A DNA stretch of 64,000 nucleotides from contig NZ_KQ976354.1 in NCBI RefSeq assembly GCF_000346485.2, positions 8,608,039 to 8,672,038 on the forward strand, written 5' to 3'. Numbering within the stretch: position 1 is the stretch's first letter; every line of letters starts with the position of its first letter. The DNA comes from Scytonema hofmannii PCC 7110 (GTDB lineage: Bacteria > Cyanobacteriota > Cyanobacteriia > Cyanobacteriales > Nostocaceae). The notes beneath the pieces are model-generated. The model did not search any database and was not told the origin of the DNA. It saw nothing but the letters and a program-made list of their open reading frames with translations. A program made the position numbers and the translations under genes. Below, piece after piece: positions 47,219 to 54,985 of this stretch.

Positions 47219-50014
47219 TTAGTTTTTTTTCACCAACCATGTAAGAGGAATTTCAGATGGGTTCTGACAAATCACTGGTAACCAACTTGCACAAGGAAAC
47301 TCATCCTCTAAACCTTGTAGCTTAGAGCGAGCCTCACGTACTGATTGATACAAAGGTTTACCACTGGAAAATTCTGTCAAAAAGTTTTTTAAAAATTCCT
47401 GTGCTACTTTATCGGGTACGGGTTCGCGCATGACAATCATTTGGGGAATATGTAAATCACTTAAGTTAACTGCTAGTCCCAAACCGTCACAGGAGTTAAA
47501 AATTGCTAGATGCAAACCCTGCTCAATCGCTTTGGAAAGAGCATTTTTTAATTCAGCAATGGTTAAACTATCAGTTTGGTTGATGCGAAAGTGACCAATG
47601 TCTTGCTCAGATTGAGTAAAACTGTGACCAGCAAAAAAGAGGATATCCCACGGTTGCAGCCAAAGTTCATCATTGAGCACTTGGCGTTGTGGTTCCACTA
47701 AAAAGTGGACTTCTGCATTGGGTAATTTTTCAAGCAAAACTTTGTCTTTTTGAGTATTAATGCCAGTGCTATCTCCCAGCATTGCTAATATTTTGATATG
47801 GGATCTGGAGGATATAGACTTTTCTCGTTGCTCGTAGGTAGTTGACGAAAGAGCCATTTCCGCCTTGGAATAGCGTTCAAACAAATTCCAAAGCTGCAAG
47901 GGTATCCGCCTCAATTGGCTATTTTCTGTTTGCAGAAGAATCCGAATAGATTCTGATGGAGTTAATTTTTCTAGTAATTGCTCTTTAAGAGGACGAAATA
48001 ATTCAGAATTCAACCATAAATTAACGTGTTTTTTTAAATTTTCCGCAAAGCGATCGCATTCTTTAAATAATTCCCGCCTGCTAATATTGGTAACTTGTGT
48101 TTCTGGAATCTTGATTCGCAAATTTCTCTGCATACTTTGGCGATATGCAGCTTGCCATTGATGGTAGAAGAAAGCTAATTCTGAAGCTGGCGGTAATTGA
48201 CCGTTTGATTCAAAATACGGTCGTTCGCCTTCTAAACTGATTTGTAGTGTAACTGAAAACCCTGTACTTAAGTCACCTTGACCTAATTTTAAAACAACTA
48301 ACTTCCCCTCTGCTGATTTTTTAGCCGTGGGAGCTATCATTTGGATTAATTCTTTTAAGTCTGCTTGATGCTGGCGATAAAGAGCAATTTGTTCATCTTT
48401 ACTTTTTAATTCTGCTTGATACTTTGCTTCTAAATTTTTAAGAGCGAATTCATAATTTTGAGTAAATTCAGCATGGATTTTCGCCTTATTTGTCCATTCT
48501 GGCGTATCTATGCGAACAAGAACAACACCATCTCCCTTATTTTCAATACTTTTAATTGCTAAATGAATATCTTCATTTTCTATTTTTACCTTTGATAAAG
48601 CCGCAGATAAAGCCTGTAAGTCTAAACCATTCCGGAAAATTAAATCAACAGTATTTATCGCTACTTGAAATAGTTTAGTAAACTCTCCGGGACTAAACTC
48701 TCCACTGCTAGGACGACGTTCTTGCTGATTCTTTAAAAGATAAACGTAGTCACAAATGACTCCAGCTAATTGAGTTGTGCTGTCAATATTCCAGGCTTCT
48801 AAACAAGCCCCTGTTAATTGTGCTTGTTGAAAAATTGTCGCTATTGCTTGAGATTTAATGAGATTGGTATTTTGTAAATTAGCACCTGTAAATGTAGCCT
48901 CACTAATATCTGCTTCGGTGAAATCAACATAACTAAGGTCTGCGTCTGCAAGGTTTATCCCCTTGAGATTACACCCAATATAAGATTGATTTTTTGTTTT
49001 TTTATGTACAGCTAAATCTCGAACGAGTGGATTTATTAAAATAGTCTTGTCTAGTTTGGCTAAAGAAAGCTTTCTAGCTAAATAAAAATTCGTCCGAATC
49101 AGTTTAGCCTCAAAAAAGTCAGCATTGCTCAGTGTGGCATAGCTAAAATTAGCACCCGTTAAATCTGCTTTTCTAAAACTAGTTCCACCCATGCTAGAAA
49201 CAGCAATGGCTAACTTTCTCATCCAAGCAAACTTGCCATCCTCAATATATGTTTGCCAACTGATATAACTAACAAATAATATGACAGCAACGCTACCAAC
49301 TGTAGCTGAGATCGCAGCTTCTTGAACTGCTTGAGCTTTAAATAATGACAGTTTGTTAACTCCTGCAAAAACTTCAGCCACTGCGACACCAGTTATCGTA
49401 CCAGTTGTCGTTCCAATAAGACCACTCACAAATATTATACCTAGAGCCACAATAGCTATTCTTATGCCAGCAATTTGTTCAGCTACTGTCACCAAGAATG
49501 CCATGATGATTAACATGATACAAACAATCAACGCGGTCACAGTAACGCTAACAATACCAGCAGAAATGCCTATAATTTTGCCAGTCATTATTCCTAGCAA
49601 AAATCCACAGAGTATACCTGTGCAAGAAACGGCAAAAAAGGCAGCTGATAAACCCTTGTAAACAGTAGTGATAGCAAAGACTATAAATATACTTAAAACT
49701 ATAAGAGAAGCAAAAAAATTATCTGGACTAACTGAGTAAGGAAAAAGCAAATATCCAGTAAAAACAGGTGCAAACCCTGAGAATACTCCTAAAATTATAG
49801 TGATCATTAATGTTAACAAAATCCAACAAAATAACTGCTTTCTGGGTAATCCTGCTTTAGCATTTTGGAAGTTAGCATTTTTAAGAATAGCATTAGTAAA
49901 ATTTGTACCGCGAATGTTAGAGTTACTAAAATCTGCACCTGTAAGGTTTTGACCTCTAAAGTCACGACCTTGAAGATTTTTACCTGAAAAGTTGGGAAAC
50001 GTCACTAACACCAT
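47219..50014 (-). CDS. membrane-anchored pentapeptide-repeat CHAT-domain protein
   Basis: The 931-aa protein opens with pentapeptide repeats (about residues 10-55, e.g. DFRGQNLTGADFSNSNIRG), continues with about eight hydrophobic segments (65-270), a second pentapeptide-repeat block (285-420), a coiled-coil region (about 540-575) and a C-terminal CHAT domain (about 740-925). CHAT is a caspase-like Cys protease fold; the catalytic His is in FFAGHSFTQ (His797) and the Cys in FNSCDGLGLAV (Cys842), both intact. The layout suggests a membrane sensor with a cytoplasmic protease. It is the last gene of a row with a composite protein and a sigma factor on the same strand. Confidence 0.9.
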   Translation of the reverse strand: MVLVTFPNFSGKNLQGRDFRGQNLTGADFSNSNIRGTNFTNAILKNANFQNAKAGLPRKQLFCWILLTLMITIILGVFSGFAPVFTGYLLFPYSVSPDNFFASLIVLSIFIVFAITTVYKGLSAAFFAVSCTGILCGFLLGIMTGKIIGISAGIVSVTVTALIVCIMLIIMAFLVTVAEQIAGIRIAIVALGIIFVSGLIGTTTGTITGVAVAEVFAGVNKLSLFKAQAVQEAAISATVGSVAVILFVSYISWQTYIEDGKFAWMRKLAIAVSSMGGTSFRKADLTGANFSYATLSNADFFEAKLIRTNFYLARKLSLAKLDKTILINPLVRDLAVHKKTKNQSYIGCNLKGINLADADLSYVDFTEADISEATFTGANLQNTNLIKSQAIATIFQQAQLTGACLEAWNIDSTTQLAGVICDYVYLLKNQQERRPSSGEFSPGEFTKLFQVAINTVDLIFRNGLDLQALSAALSKVKIENEDIHLAIKSIENKGDGVVLVRIDTPEWTNKAKIHAEFTQNYEFALKNLEAKYQAELKSKDEQIALYRQHQADLKELIQMIAPTAKKSAEGKLVVLKLGQGDLSTGFSVTLQISLEGERPYFESNGQLPPASELAFFYHQWQAAYRQSMQRNLRIKIPETQVTNISRRELFKECDRFAENLKKHVNLWLNSELFRPLKEQLLEKLTPSESIRILLQTENSQLRRIPLQLWNLFERYSKAEMALSSTTYEQREKSISSRSHIKILAMLGDSTGINTQKDKVLLEKLPNAEVHFLVEPQRQVLNDELWLQPWDILFFAGHSFTQSEQDIGHFRINQTDSLTIAELKNALSKAIEQGLHLAIFNSCDGLGLAVNLSDLHIPQMIVMREPVPDKVAQEFLKNFLTEFSSGKPLYQSVREARSKLQGLEDEFPCASWLPVICQNPSEIPLTWLVKKN

Positions 50015-50027
50015 AAGTTAAAATATT

Positions 50028-50101
50028 GGAATCCTATTTAATTGTTAAACTATATGTAGGCAATGACCACCATATAGTTTTTTTGGTGGGCATTGCCCAC
50101 C
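50028..50101 (-). repeat. dispersed element, inverted copy, plus GGTGGGCATTGCCCACC palindrome
   Basis: GGAATCCTATTTAATTGTTA then AACTATATG-TAGG-CAATGACCACC (50028-50070) is the reverse of the copies at 24312 and 38631. A perfect GGTGGGCATTGCCCACC palindrome follows (50085-50101). AAACTATATG/CATATAGTTT arms (50047-50080) add a hairpin. It separates the CHAT gene from the composite protein gene. Confidence 0.7.
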
Positions 50102-50169
50102 CTACTGCGGTTAAAAAATCATTGATTTAACCGCAGAGACGCACCAGAACACAGAGGAAAGAAGTTTAA

Positions 50170-51552
50170 TTAAATAACAAAATCTTCGCTAAAATTAGCA
50201 TTACCTAAAGAGACTTGCACGGTAAATCTTTCTCCCAGTTCACAGCTAAATTTGAGTTGAGTGTAAACATCTGCACGCCTAGCAGTGACTTCACGCAATA
50301 TTTCTCCAGAACCATCCAGCAATATCAGCTTTAGATCGGGTGGTAGATAGCGATCGCTACCTGTGGGATAAACTTGCAAAAGTACACTCACATTGCCATC
50401 ATATTTTTGTAACAATGCAACAGACAAAGCTACAGCTTTACCAGCAATGTCCATACCTAAATCAACCAGTTTTACCCTTCTGACTCCATTAGATGGGTTT
50501 TCTGGGTCAATTTTTCTCAAACTTTCTACAGCTATCCACAGAGTTTCGTCATCTGAAGTACTTCGCAACAAATTGACCAAAGCTTGAATGGCATCTAAAT
50601 GACCAATAGCAATTTCTCCTAACCGCTTGGCTGCATGTTGGCGTTGATTTTCTTCATTGTCAGATGATAGTTGCTTAACGAGTGCTGCAATTTCATCGGG
50701 ATTTGAGTGAGTATTTTGCAAGTCAGCATGACTGCGCGTAGCAATTGCTAAATTTGGAAATGAAGAAAAAACCTGCCATTCTGGCTCAAAAATATTCTGC
50801 CACCAGCGACTGAGAATGATATAGGTTTTATTAAAAGAGGTAAACAGTGAGTTGAACGATGTATTTTGACTTTGTTTAAATTTTGCCAGTTCTTGGTCTA
50901 TTTGTAACTGCTCCCTCAGAATTTGACTGGTAAAATTCACACTTTTAATGTAAGTGCGGTAAACTGCTACTGGTATTGTTAATACATCACTCCAGGCTTG
51001 TTCTTGTTTGTGGAATAGGGCTATTTTAGGTATTTCTAAGGCTTTTTGGTCTCCTACTTTTAACCCCAATCGCTCAAACTGAAACCTTTCTAACTGTTGA
51101 TTGATTAACCCATGATAACAGTCTCCTACAGTCAATAATATGTCATAAATATCATGTGAAAGTCTCTTACCCATTGGCTGCAATAAATTACAAGCAAGCA
51201 TTGGCTGTACGTGCCAAGTTTCTGCCAATAAATCTTGTGATAAACCAGAAATATCTGCAGGAATAAGCAAATCGACGTCGGAAATAAAACTGATTTCCTC
51301 TGAAAGTACCATCACAGACAAAATACCCCATTCTGACTCTGTTTCCGTGACAATCATGACATAGCGTTTTGGAGTGCTACCCTGCAAAAAATTTTGAGCT
51401 TCAGGTGAGTACAAGTCATTTTTTGTATTCATAGAAAATACTTCAGGAGATTGTACCTGACAATTTAATTCCCAAATTTCTCCAGGTTGTGGTGATGCTG
51501 GGTAAGGTTTTCGCATATCAGAAGATTTGAAGTTTTCATAAGTCCAAAGCAT
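50170..51552 (-). CDS. composite protein: novel N-terminus, HEAT repeats, DUF1822-like C-terminus
   Basis: The 460-aa product has an N-terminal part I do not recognise (PASPQPGEIWELNCQV, YVMIVTETESEWGILSVMVL), a middle part with two HEAT-type repeats (about residues 288-350, NQRQHAAKRLGEIAIGHLDA) and a C-terminal domain (about 360-460) similar to the end of DUF1822 proteins: VRRVKLVDLGMDI, SDRYLPPDLKLILLDGSG and NANFSEDFVI. There is no signal peptide or membrane helix. DUF1822 proteins are of unknown function and, as I recall, often lie beside CHAT proteins and sigma factors in cyanobacteria. It lies between the sigma gene (147-base gap) and the CHAT gene (155-base gap). A role as CHAT substrate or anti-sigma factor is inference. 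Confidence 0.7.
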   Translation of the reverse strand: MLWTYENFKSSDMRKPYPASPQPGEIWELNCQVQSPEVFSMNTKNDLYSPEAQNFLQGSTPKRYVMIVTETESEWGILSVMVLSEEISFISDVDLLIPADISGLSQDLLAETWHVQPMLACNLLQPMGKRLSHDIYDILLTVGDCYHGLINQQLERFQFERLGLKVGDQKALEIPKIALFHKQEQAWSDVLTIPVAVYRTYIKSVNFTSQILREQLQIDQELAKFKQSQNTSFNSLFTSFNKTYIILSRWWQNIFEPEWQVFSSFPNLAIATRSHADLQNTHSNPDEIAALVKQLSSDNEENQRQHAAKRLGEIAIGHLDAIQALVNLLRSTSDDETLWIAVESLRKIDPENPSNGVRRVKLVDLGMDIAGKAVALSVALLQKYDGNVSVLLQVYPTGSDRYLPPDLKLILLDGSGEILREVTARRADVYTQLKFSCELGERFTVQVSLGNANFSEDFVI

Positions 51553-51699
51553 AGGTTTACATTTCCCGATATTGAAGGAGGGCTAATTGTGTTAACAAAT
51601 CAGTGGATTGTCCTATGCTGAACGATAAGAAATTTCTCAAAGACTTGACAAAATTCTTATTTGCTATTTTTCTTTTGCGATCGCTCATCCAACATCGCA

Positions 51700-52347
51700 T
51701 CACCATTTAGCTTTTGAGCGTCTGCGAGTCTCTTTGAGCTTGCTATTTTGTTGTTCCTGCTTAACGGCTAAAGGTTCTAGCAGCCCTAATTCTATAGCAA
51801 CGCGTCCTACTAACTCCTTCCAACGCTTGGAAACTTCCCCTTGACTAATTCCCAAATCTACTGCTTGTTGGGTTTGGTTTTTTCCTTCAACCATGAGTTG
51901 CCATAGTTTAAGATAACCGCGATCGCTGTTTCGTGAATCTAGACTTACAATGGCTTCTGTTGCTTTGATAATTAGATCGGCACGGGCTATTGTTTCTAAC
52001 AGATTGAACTCATCAGCAATTGTATCTACCAAGGAGAAATCTGTACCAGCAATGATGGCATCTAGACTTTGGCAGTTCCGCAAACGTTCTTTTCTGACAA
52101 AGTTAATAATTTCATATCGTGCCACAACTATAGCCCAACGTTGGAATTCTGTGATTCCTCCTTGACGAAACTTTCCAGCGTTCAGAGTTTCGTAGACTTT
52201 CATTATGGCAGTTTGTGCTGCATCTTCCCAAGATGTGGAAGTTCCTCTAGTATATTTTCGGGCAATCTTGGCGATGACTTCTTGATGCTCTGGATCAATG
52301 AGTAGATTTGTAAAAGGCTCTGCCACTGATTTTGATTGTATAAGCAT
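51700..52347 (-). CDS. sigma-70 family RNA polymerase sigma factor
   Basis: The 215-aa protein resembles group 4 (ECF-like) sigma factors: region 2 with SWEDAAQTAIMKVYETL and ARYEIINFVRKERLRN (about residues 38-105), a linker, and region 4 with DSRNSDRGYLKLWQLMVEGKN and the HTH VDLGISQGEVSKRWKELVG (about 130-185). The C-terminal tail is basic and Gln/Lys-rich. It heads the row of three genes with the composite and CHAT proteins; no typical anti-sigma gene with a membrane helix is adjacent. The start could be ATG 52347 (MLIQSKSV). Confidence 0.85.
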   Translation of the reverse strand: MLIQSKSVAEPFTNLLIDPEHQEVIAKIARKYTRGTSTSWEDAAQTAIMKVYETLNAGKFRQGGITEFQRWAIVVARYEIINFVRKERLRNCQSLDAIIAGTDFSLVDTIADEFNLLETIARADLIIKATEAIVSLDSRNSDRGYLKLWQLMVEGKNQTQQAVDLGISQGEVSKRWKELVGRVAIELGLLEPLAVKQEQQNSKLKETRRRSKAKW

Positions 52348-52707
52348 ATTAGCTCATCTTATATAAAAGGGAGCAGATAGAAAGAGGACAGCGATCGCAA
52401 TCTTTATGAGAAAAGACTCATCTGATGGTGTCTATGTTCCGGATTCTTTCAGTAACTTTACTGTCATAAACGAGTCACCATTTTCCTCAATCTTTATATA
52501 TGTATGTTTGACAAGCAGTTTTTATGCAGCCACGCTGTCTTGAAAATAGGGAGTGGGGAGTAGAGGTCTACAAGATTGAAGTTAAAAATTTTTCCTTCGG
52601 TCCTCTGCCTTTCTTTTTGTAATTTTGGAATAATGTGTTTTTCTCACTTGTTGTTAAAAGTGAGAGCAAGCCAAGCTCAATTTGCTAACTTTTAAAGGAA
52701 TTAGAAC
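52348..52707. other. divergent promoter region of sigma and secreted-protein genes
   Basis: This 360-base gap separates the sigma factor gene from the oppositely directed secreted-protein gene. It has a HIP1-type GCGATCGC near 52391 and a short GGGAGTGGGGAG repeat near 52550. If the sigma factor regulates its own locus, its promoter would be here; no motif is clear enough to mark. Confidence 0.45.
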
Positions 52708-53418
52708 ATGAAAATTCATAAAGTTTTCTCAACTGTACTGTTGACTACAATAAGTGCATCAACTCTTATTTTCTCTTCTTTCGTGAGTTCAGCGTTAGCA
52801 GATGTAAGAGAGATTAGAATCAACAATATTAGCGAGCAATTAGCTCCCAGTAGGGTACTAGGAGGCGATCGAGAATTTGATGGTCATGGACCAGCTGTGA
52901 AGAGTAATGTAAGATTGCGTATTGGCGACGGTGGTCAATCTTTGTATGCGGATATTTACCTTCATGCAAAAGAAACTCAGAGTGATTGGTCAGAAACAGA
53001 AGGACGATGGACTCGTAAAGTTTGGCAAGCTCCAAGAGGCAGGCGCATCACAAGAATTGTTTCAGATAAGTTATCTGAAACTAGCTTTATCAGTAAAGCC
53101 GCAGGTTTTCAAATTCTTGGACCGGGTGCAGATTTTAAAGAGTTTGCTGGAAGAATTCTGGATGCGCTCATGGCTAGAAGTGGTCGTAGTGAAAGAGAAG
53201 TCCTTGATATTATTGGACGAGGATTAGCAGTTGTACCTGATGGCGGCAATTATGTTCATATCGTGAAACCTTCTGGAGATGAACGTACAGAATTAGTCAA
53301 ACTATTTGCAATTGTTGGTGATACGGGTGGTCCTGATATTAGTGATGATGATAACCCAAAGGATGATACTCGTGTCGTCGCTATTGAATTCAATCCAGTT
53401 CGTATTGAGCTTCAATAG
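52708..53418 (+). CDS. secreted protein of unknown function
   Basis: The 236-aa protein has a clear signal peptide (MKIHKVFSTVLLTTISASTL...ALA) behind an AAAGGAATT ribosome binding site. The mature part contains VRLRIGDGGQSLYADIYLHAKETQSDWSE, which looks like a beta-rich ligand or binding module, and DDDNPKDDTRVVAIEFNPVRIELQ at the end. No cysteine or catalytic motif stands out and no family is recognised. Its divergent position next to the sigma factor makes it a candidate member of that regulon. Confidence 0.8.
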   Translation: MKIHKVFSTVLLTTISASTLIFSSFVSSALADVREIRINNISEQLAPSRVLGGDREFDGHGPAVKSNVRLRIGDGGQSLYADIYLHAKETQSDWSETEGRWTRKVWQAPRGRRITRIVSDKLSETSFISKAAGFQILGPGADFKEFAGRILDALMARSGRSEREVLDIIGRGLAVVPDGGNYVHIVKPSGDERTELVKLFAIVGDTGGPDISDDDNPKDDTRVVAIEFNPVRIELQ

Positions 53419-53451
53419 TAAAATTTTAATAGTGAGAGCAGATACAATAGC

Positions 53452-53510
53452 CTCACGCAAAGACGCCAAGGCGCTAAGAAAATTTTTGCAGCTTTGGCGC
53501 TTTGTGTGAG
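53452..53510. repeat. imperfect inverted repeat CTCACGCAAAG / CTTTGTGTGAG
   Basis: The outer arms CTCACGCAAAG and CTTTGTGTGAG (one mismatch) enclose CGCCAAG/CTTTGGCG-type inner arms. Such GCGCCAAGG-rich palindromes are common in intergenic DNA of related species. It follows the secreted-protein gene. Confidence 0.7.
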
Positions 53511-53636
53511 ATTTAAAAAACTTTTGCCAGAGGTCTTGTCATCGGTCCTTTTCCACCGCAATAAGAGCTACCATACACGTATGAAAGACTTTACAAACAT
53601 CCTCTCAGAGAAAACATAAAATCTGCTGTATTTCAA

Positions 53637-53918
53637 TCAGCCTAATAAACGCTTAAGTTGCTTATATACTTCGTCATCATTACGCTTTCCCACCAAAATT
53701 ACTTGGACTAAATCCGCATCAGCATCAAATCGGTAAACAATGCGATATTCTCCTGAATCTACGCGATGATATCCTGTATAACCAACCAGATCCTTAGAAT
53801 CTGCTGGTAATGGTTCGACATTCAAAGACATAACTTTTTTGGCAATCTGGGCAGCGATTTTAGGTTGCAAACCTTTGAGAAAATCAAGAACTGTTTCAAG
53901 ACCATCAAGTTTTGCCAT
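53637..53918 (-). CDS. RelE/ParE-family toxin
   Basis: The 93-aa product is a RelE-type toxin: LDGLETVLDFLKGLQPKIAAQIAKKV, then PLPADSKDLVGYTGYHRVDSGEYRIVYRFD, and VQVILVGKRNDDEVYKQLKRL at the end. RelE proteins cut mRNA at the ribosome. ATG 53918 is one base after the antitoxin stop, so the pair is translationally coupled; the frame upstream of it only overlaps the antitoxin and is rejected. Confidence 0.9.
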   Translation of the reverse strand: MAKLDGLETVLDFLKGLQPKIAAQIAKKVMSLNVEPLPADSKDLVGYTGYHRVDSGEYRIVYRFDADADLVQVILVGKRNDDEVYKQLKRLLG

Positions 53919-53919
53919 A

Positions 53920-54195
53920 CTATAAACTATCATCAAGCGCAGCCAAACGCTTAATTTCTGCTGTAAAAGTTTCGCTACCAACCATCTGCGAGTTGGAGAG
54001 CGCGGTTTTAGCTTGTTGACCTATAATTAAGTCTTCTAACTGAGCAATTCGGTTTATTAATTGTTGATAGCTTTCAACTGACATAATCACATAACTTGGC
54101 TGCGATTCGTCTGTTAGCAAAACAGGTTCAAAAGCAGCCTGATTTAAAACATCATTATGGGTATTTTGAATTTCTTTAATAGAAAAATGCTGCAT
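53920..54195 (-). CDS. Phd/YefM-family antitoxin
   Basis: The 91-aa product has the Phd/YefM pattern: FSIKEIQNTHNDVLNQAAFEPVLLTDESQPSYVIMSVESYQQL. The N-terminal half binds DNA and the C-terminal half neutralises the toxin. It precedes the RelE-type toxin gene by a single base. The usual autoregulation by the complex is expected but no operator is visible. Confidence 0.9.
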   Translation of the reverse strand: MQHFSIKEIQNTHNDVLNQAAFEPVLLTDESQPSYVIMSVESYQQLINRIAQLEDLIIGQQAKTALSNSQMVGSETFTAEIKRLAALDDSL

Positions 54196-54222
54196 TTTCC
54201 CAACTTTTACAAAAACTTCTAA

Positions 54223-54852
54223 CTATATTGTATGGGGAATTTCACTTGATTCCAAAATTCCTACCAAAATTCTCATTAAATCTTCTAAATCATCCGGAAT
54301 TCGATAAAGTGAAACATCCTGAAGAATCTGCTGAAGAGTTTTTTCTAACCGACCAAAGCGCCAAGCATCACCAATTGTCACCGCTCCATAAAACACATCA
54401 CCTTCTTCAACTGCAGCAATAGCAATTAATTCTACAGCAAGCTGTGTAAACCCTCGTGTTAAGTCATCATTTTTTGCTTCAACAACTAGTAAACCTGGAT
54501 TGTGTTTGAGAAAGTAATCTAAATTGCCCTTTAACCAGTTATTGACTGATAACGGGTACTCAATTCGTATTTGGCATTGACAATAACGAGCAACTTCTAG
54601 CAATGCAGGTGCTACAAGTGTCTCCCGTCGTGCTGTCTCACTGCTCAAACTGATTAGGGGTAATGATTCCTCAATTCGCTGTCGTAACTCTGCCAAACGT
54701 TCTAACTGACGATTGGTACGCGGTAACTCAAGACGAGTTTTCCGTAAAGCATAGCCCAATTCTGCCAAAATTTCGTCGGCTTCATAGGGCATTTCAAAAT
54801 AGGAGCAAAATGTATAGGCTTGCCCCTCTTGCAAAATACGACGGCGAGCCAT
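54223..54852 (-). CDS. PD-(D/E)XK-like protein of unknown function
   Basis: The 209-aa protein has a pattern typical of PD-(D/E)XK nuclease folds: NLDYFLKHNPGLLVVEAKNDD (Asp, then Glu-x-Lys near residues 110-130) and a downstream Gln in GFTQLAVELIA. The N-terminal half is helical with a Leu/Arg-rich stretch. Its family is not named in my memory; similar frames occur in cyanobacteria near toxin-antitoxin genes. It lies directly upstream of the Phd/RelE pair. Confidence 0.6.
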   Translation of the reverse strand: MARRRILQEGQAYTFCSYFEMPYEADEILAELGYALRKTRLELPRTNRQLERLAELRQRIEESLPLISLSSETARRETLVAPALLEVARYCQCQIRIEYPLSVNNWLKGNLDYFLKHNPGLLVVEAKNDDLTRGFTQLAVELIAIAAVEEGDVFYGAVTIGDAWRFGRLEKTLQQILQDVSLYRIPDDLEDLMRILVGILESSEIPHTI

Positions 54853-54985
54853 GACTTTTCTGTTTGTGACTGCACATGATATGACTATATCGATTTTACA
54901 TGAAGAATTATGTAATACTTATGACTGGACTAACTAATATAATATTGCTTTGGGCAATATATTATGAATAATCAAACATCCTTCG

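Noticed and set aside
53919-53981. A longer RelE start overlapping the antitoxin
   Set aside because: The ATG at 53918, one base behind the antitoxin stop, gives the family N-terminus and the usual coupling.
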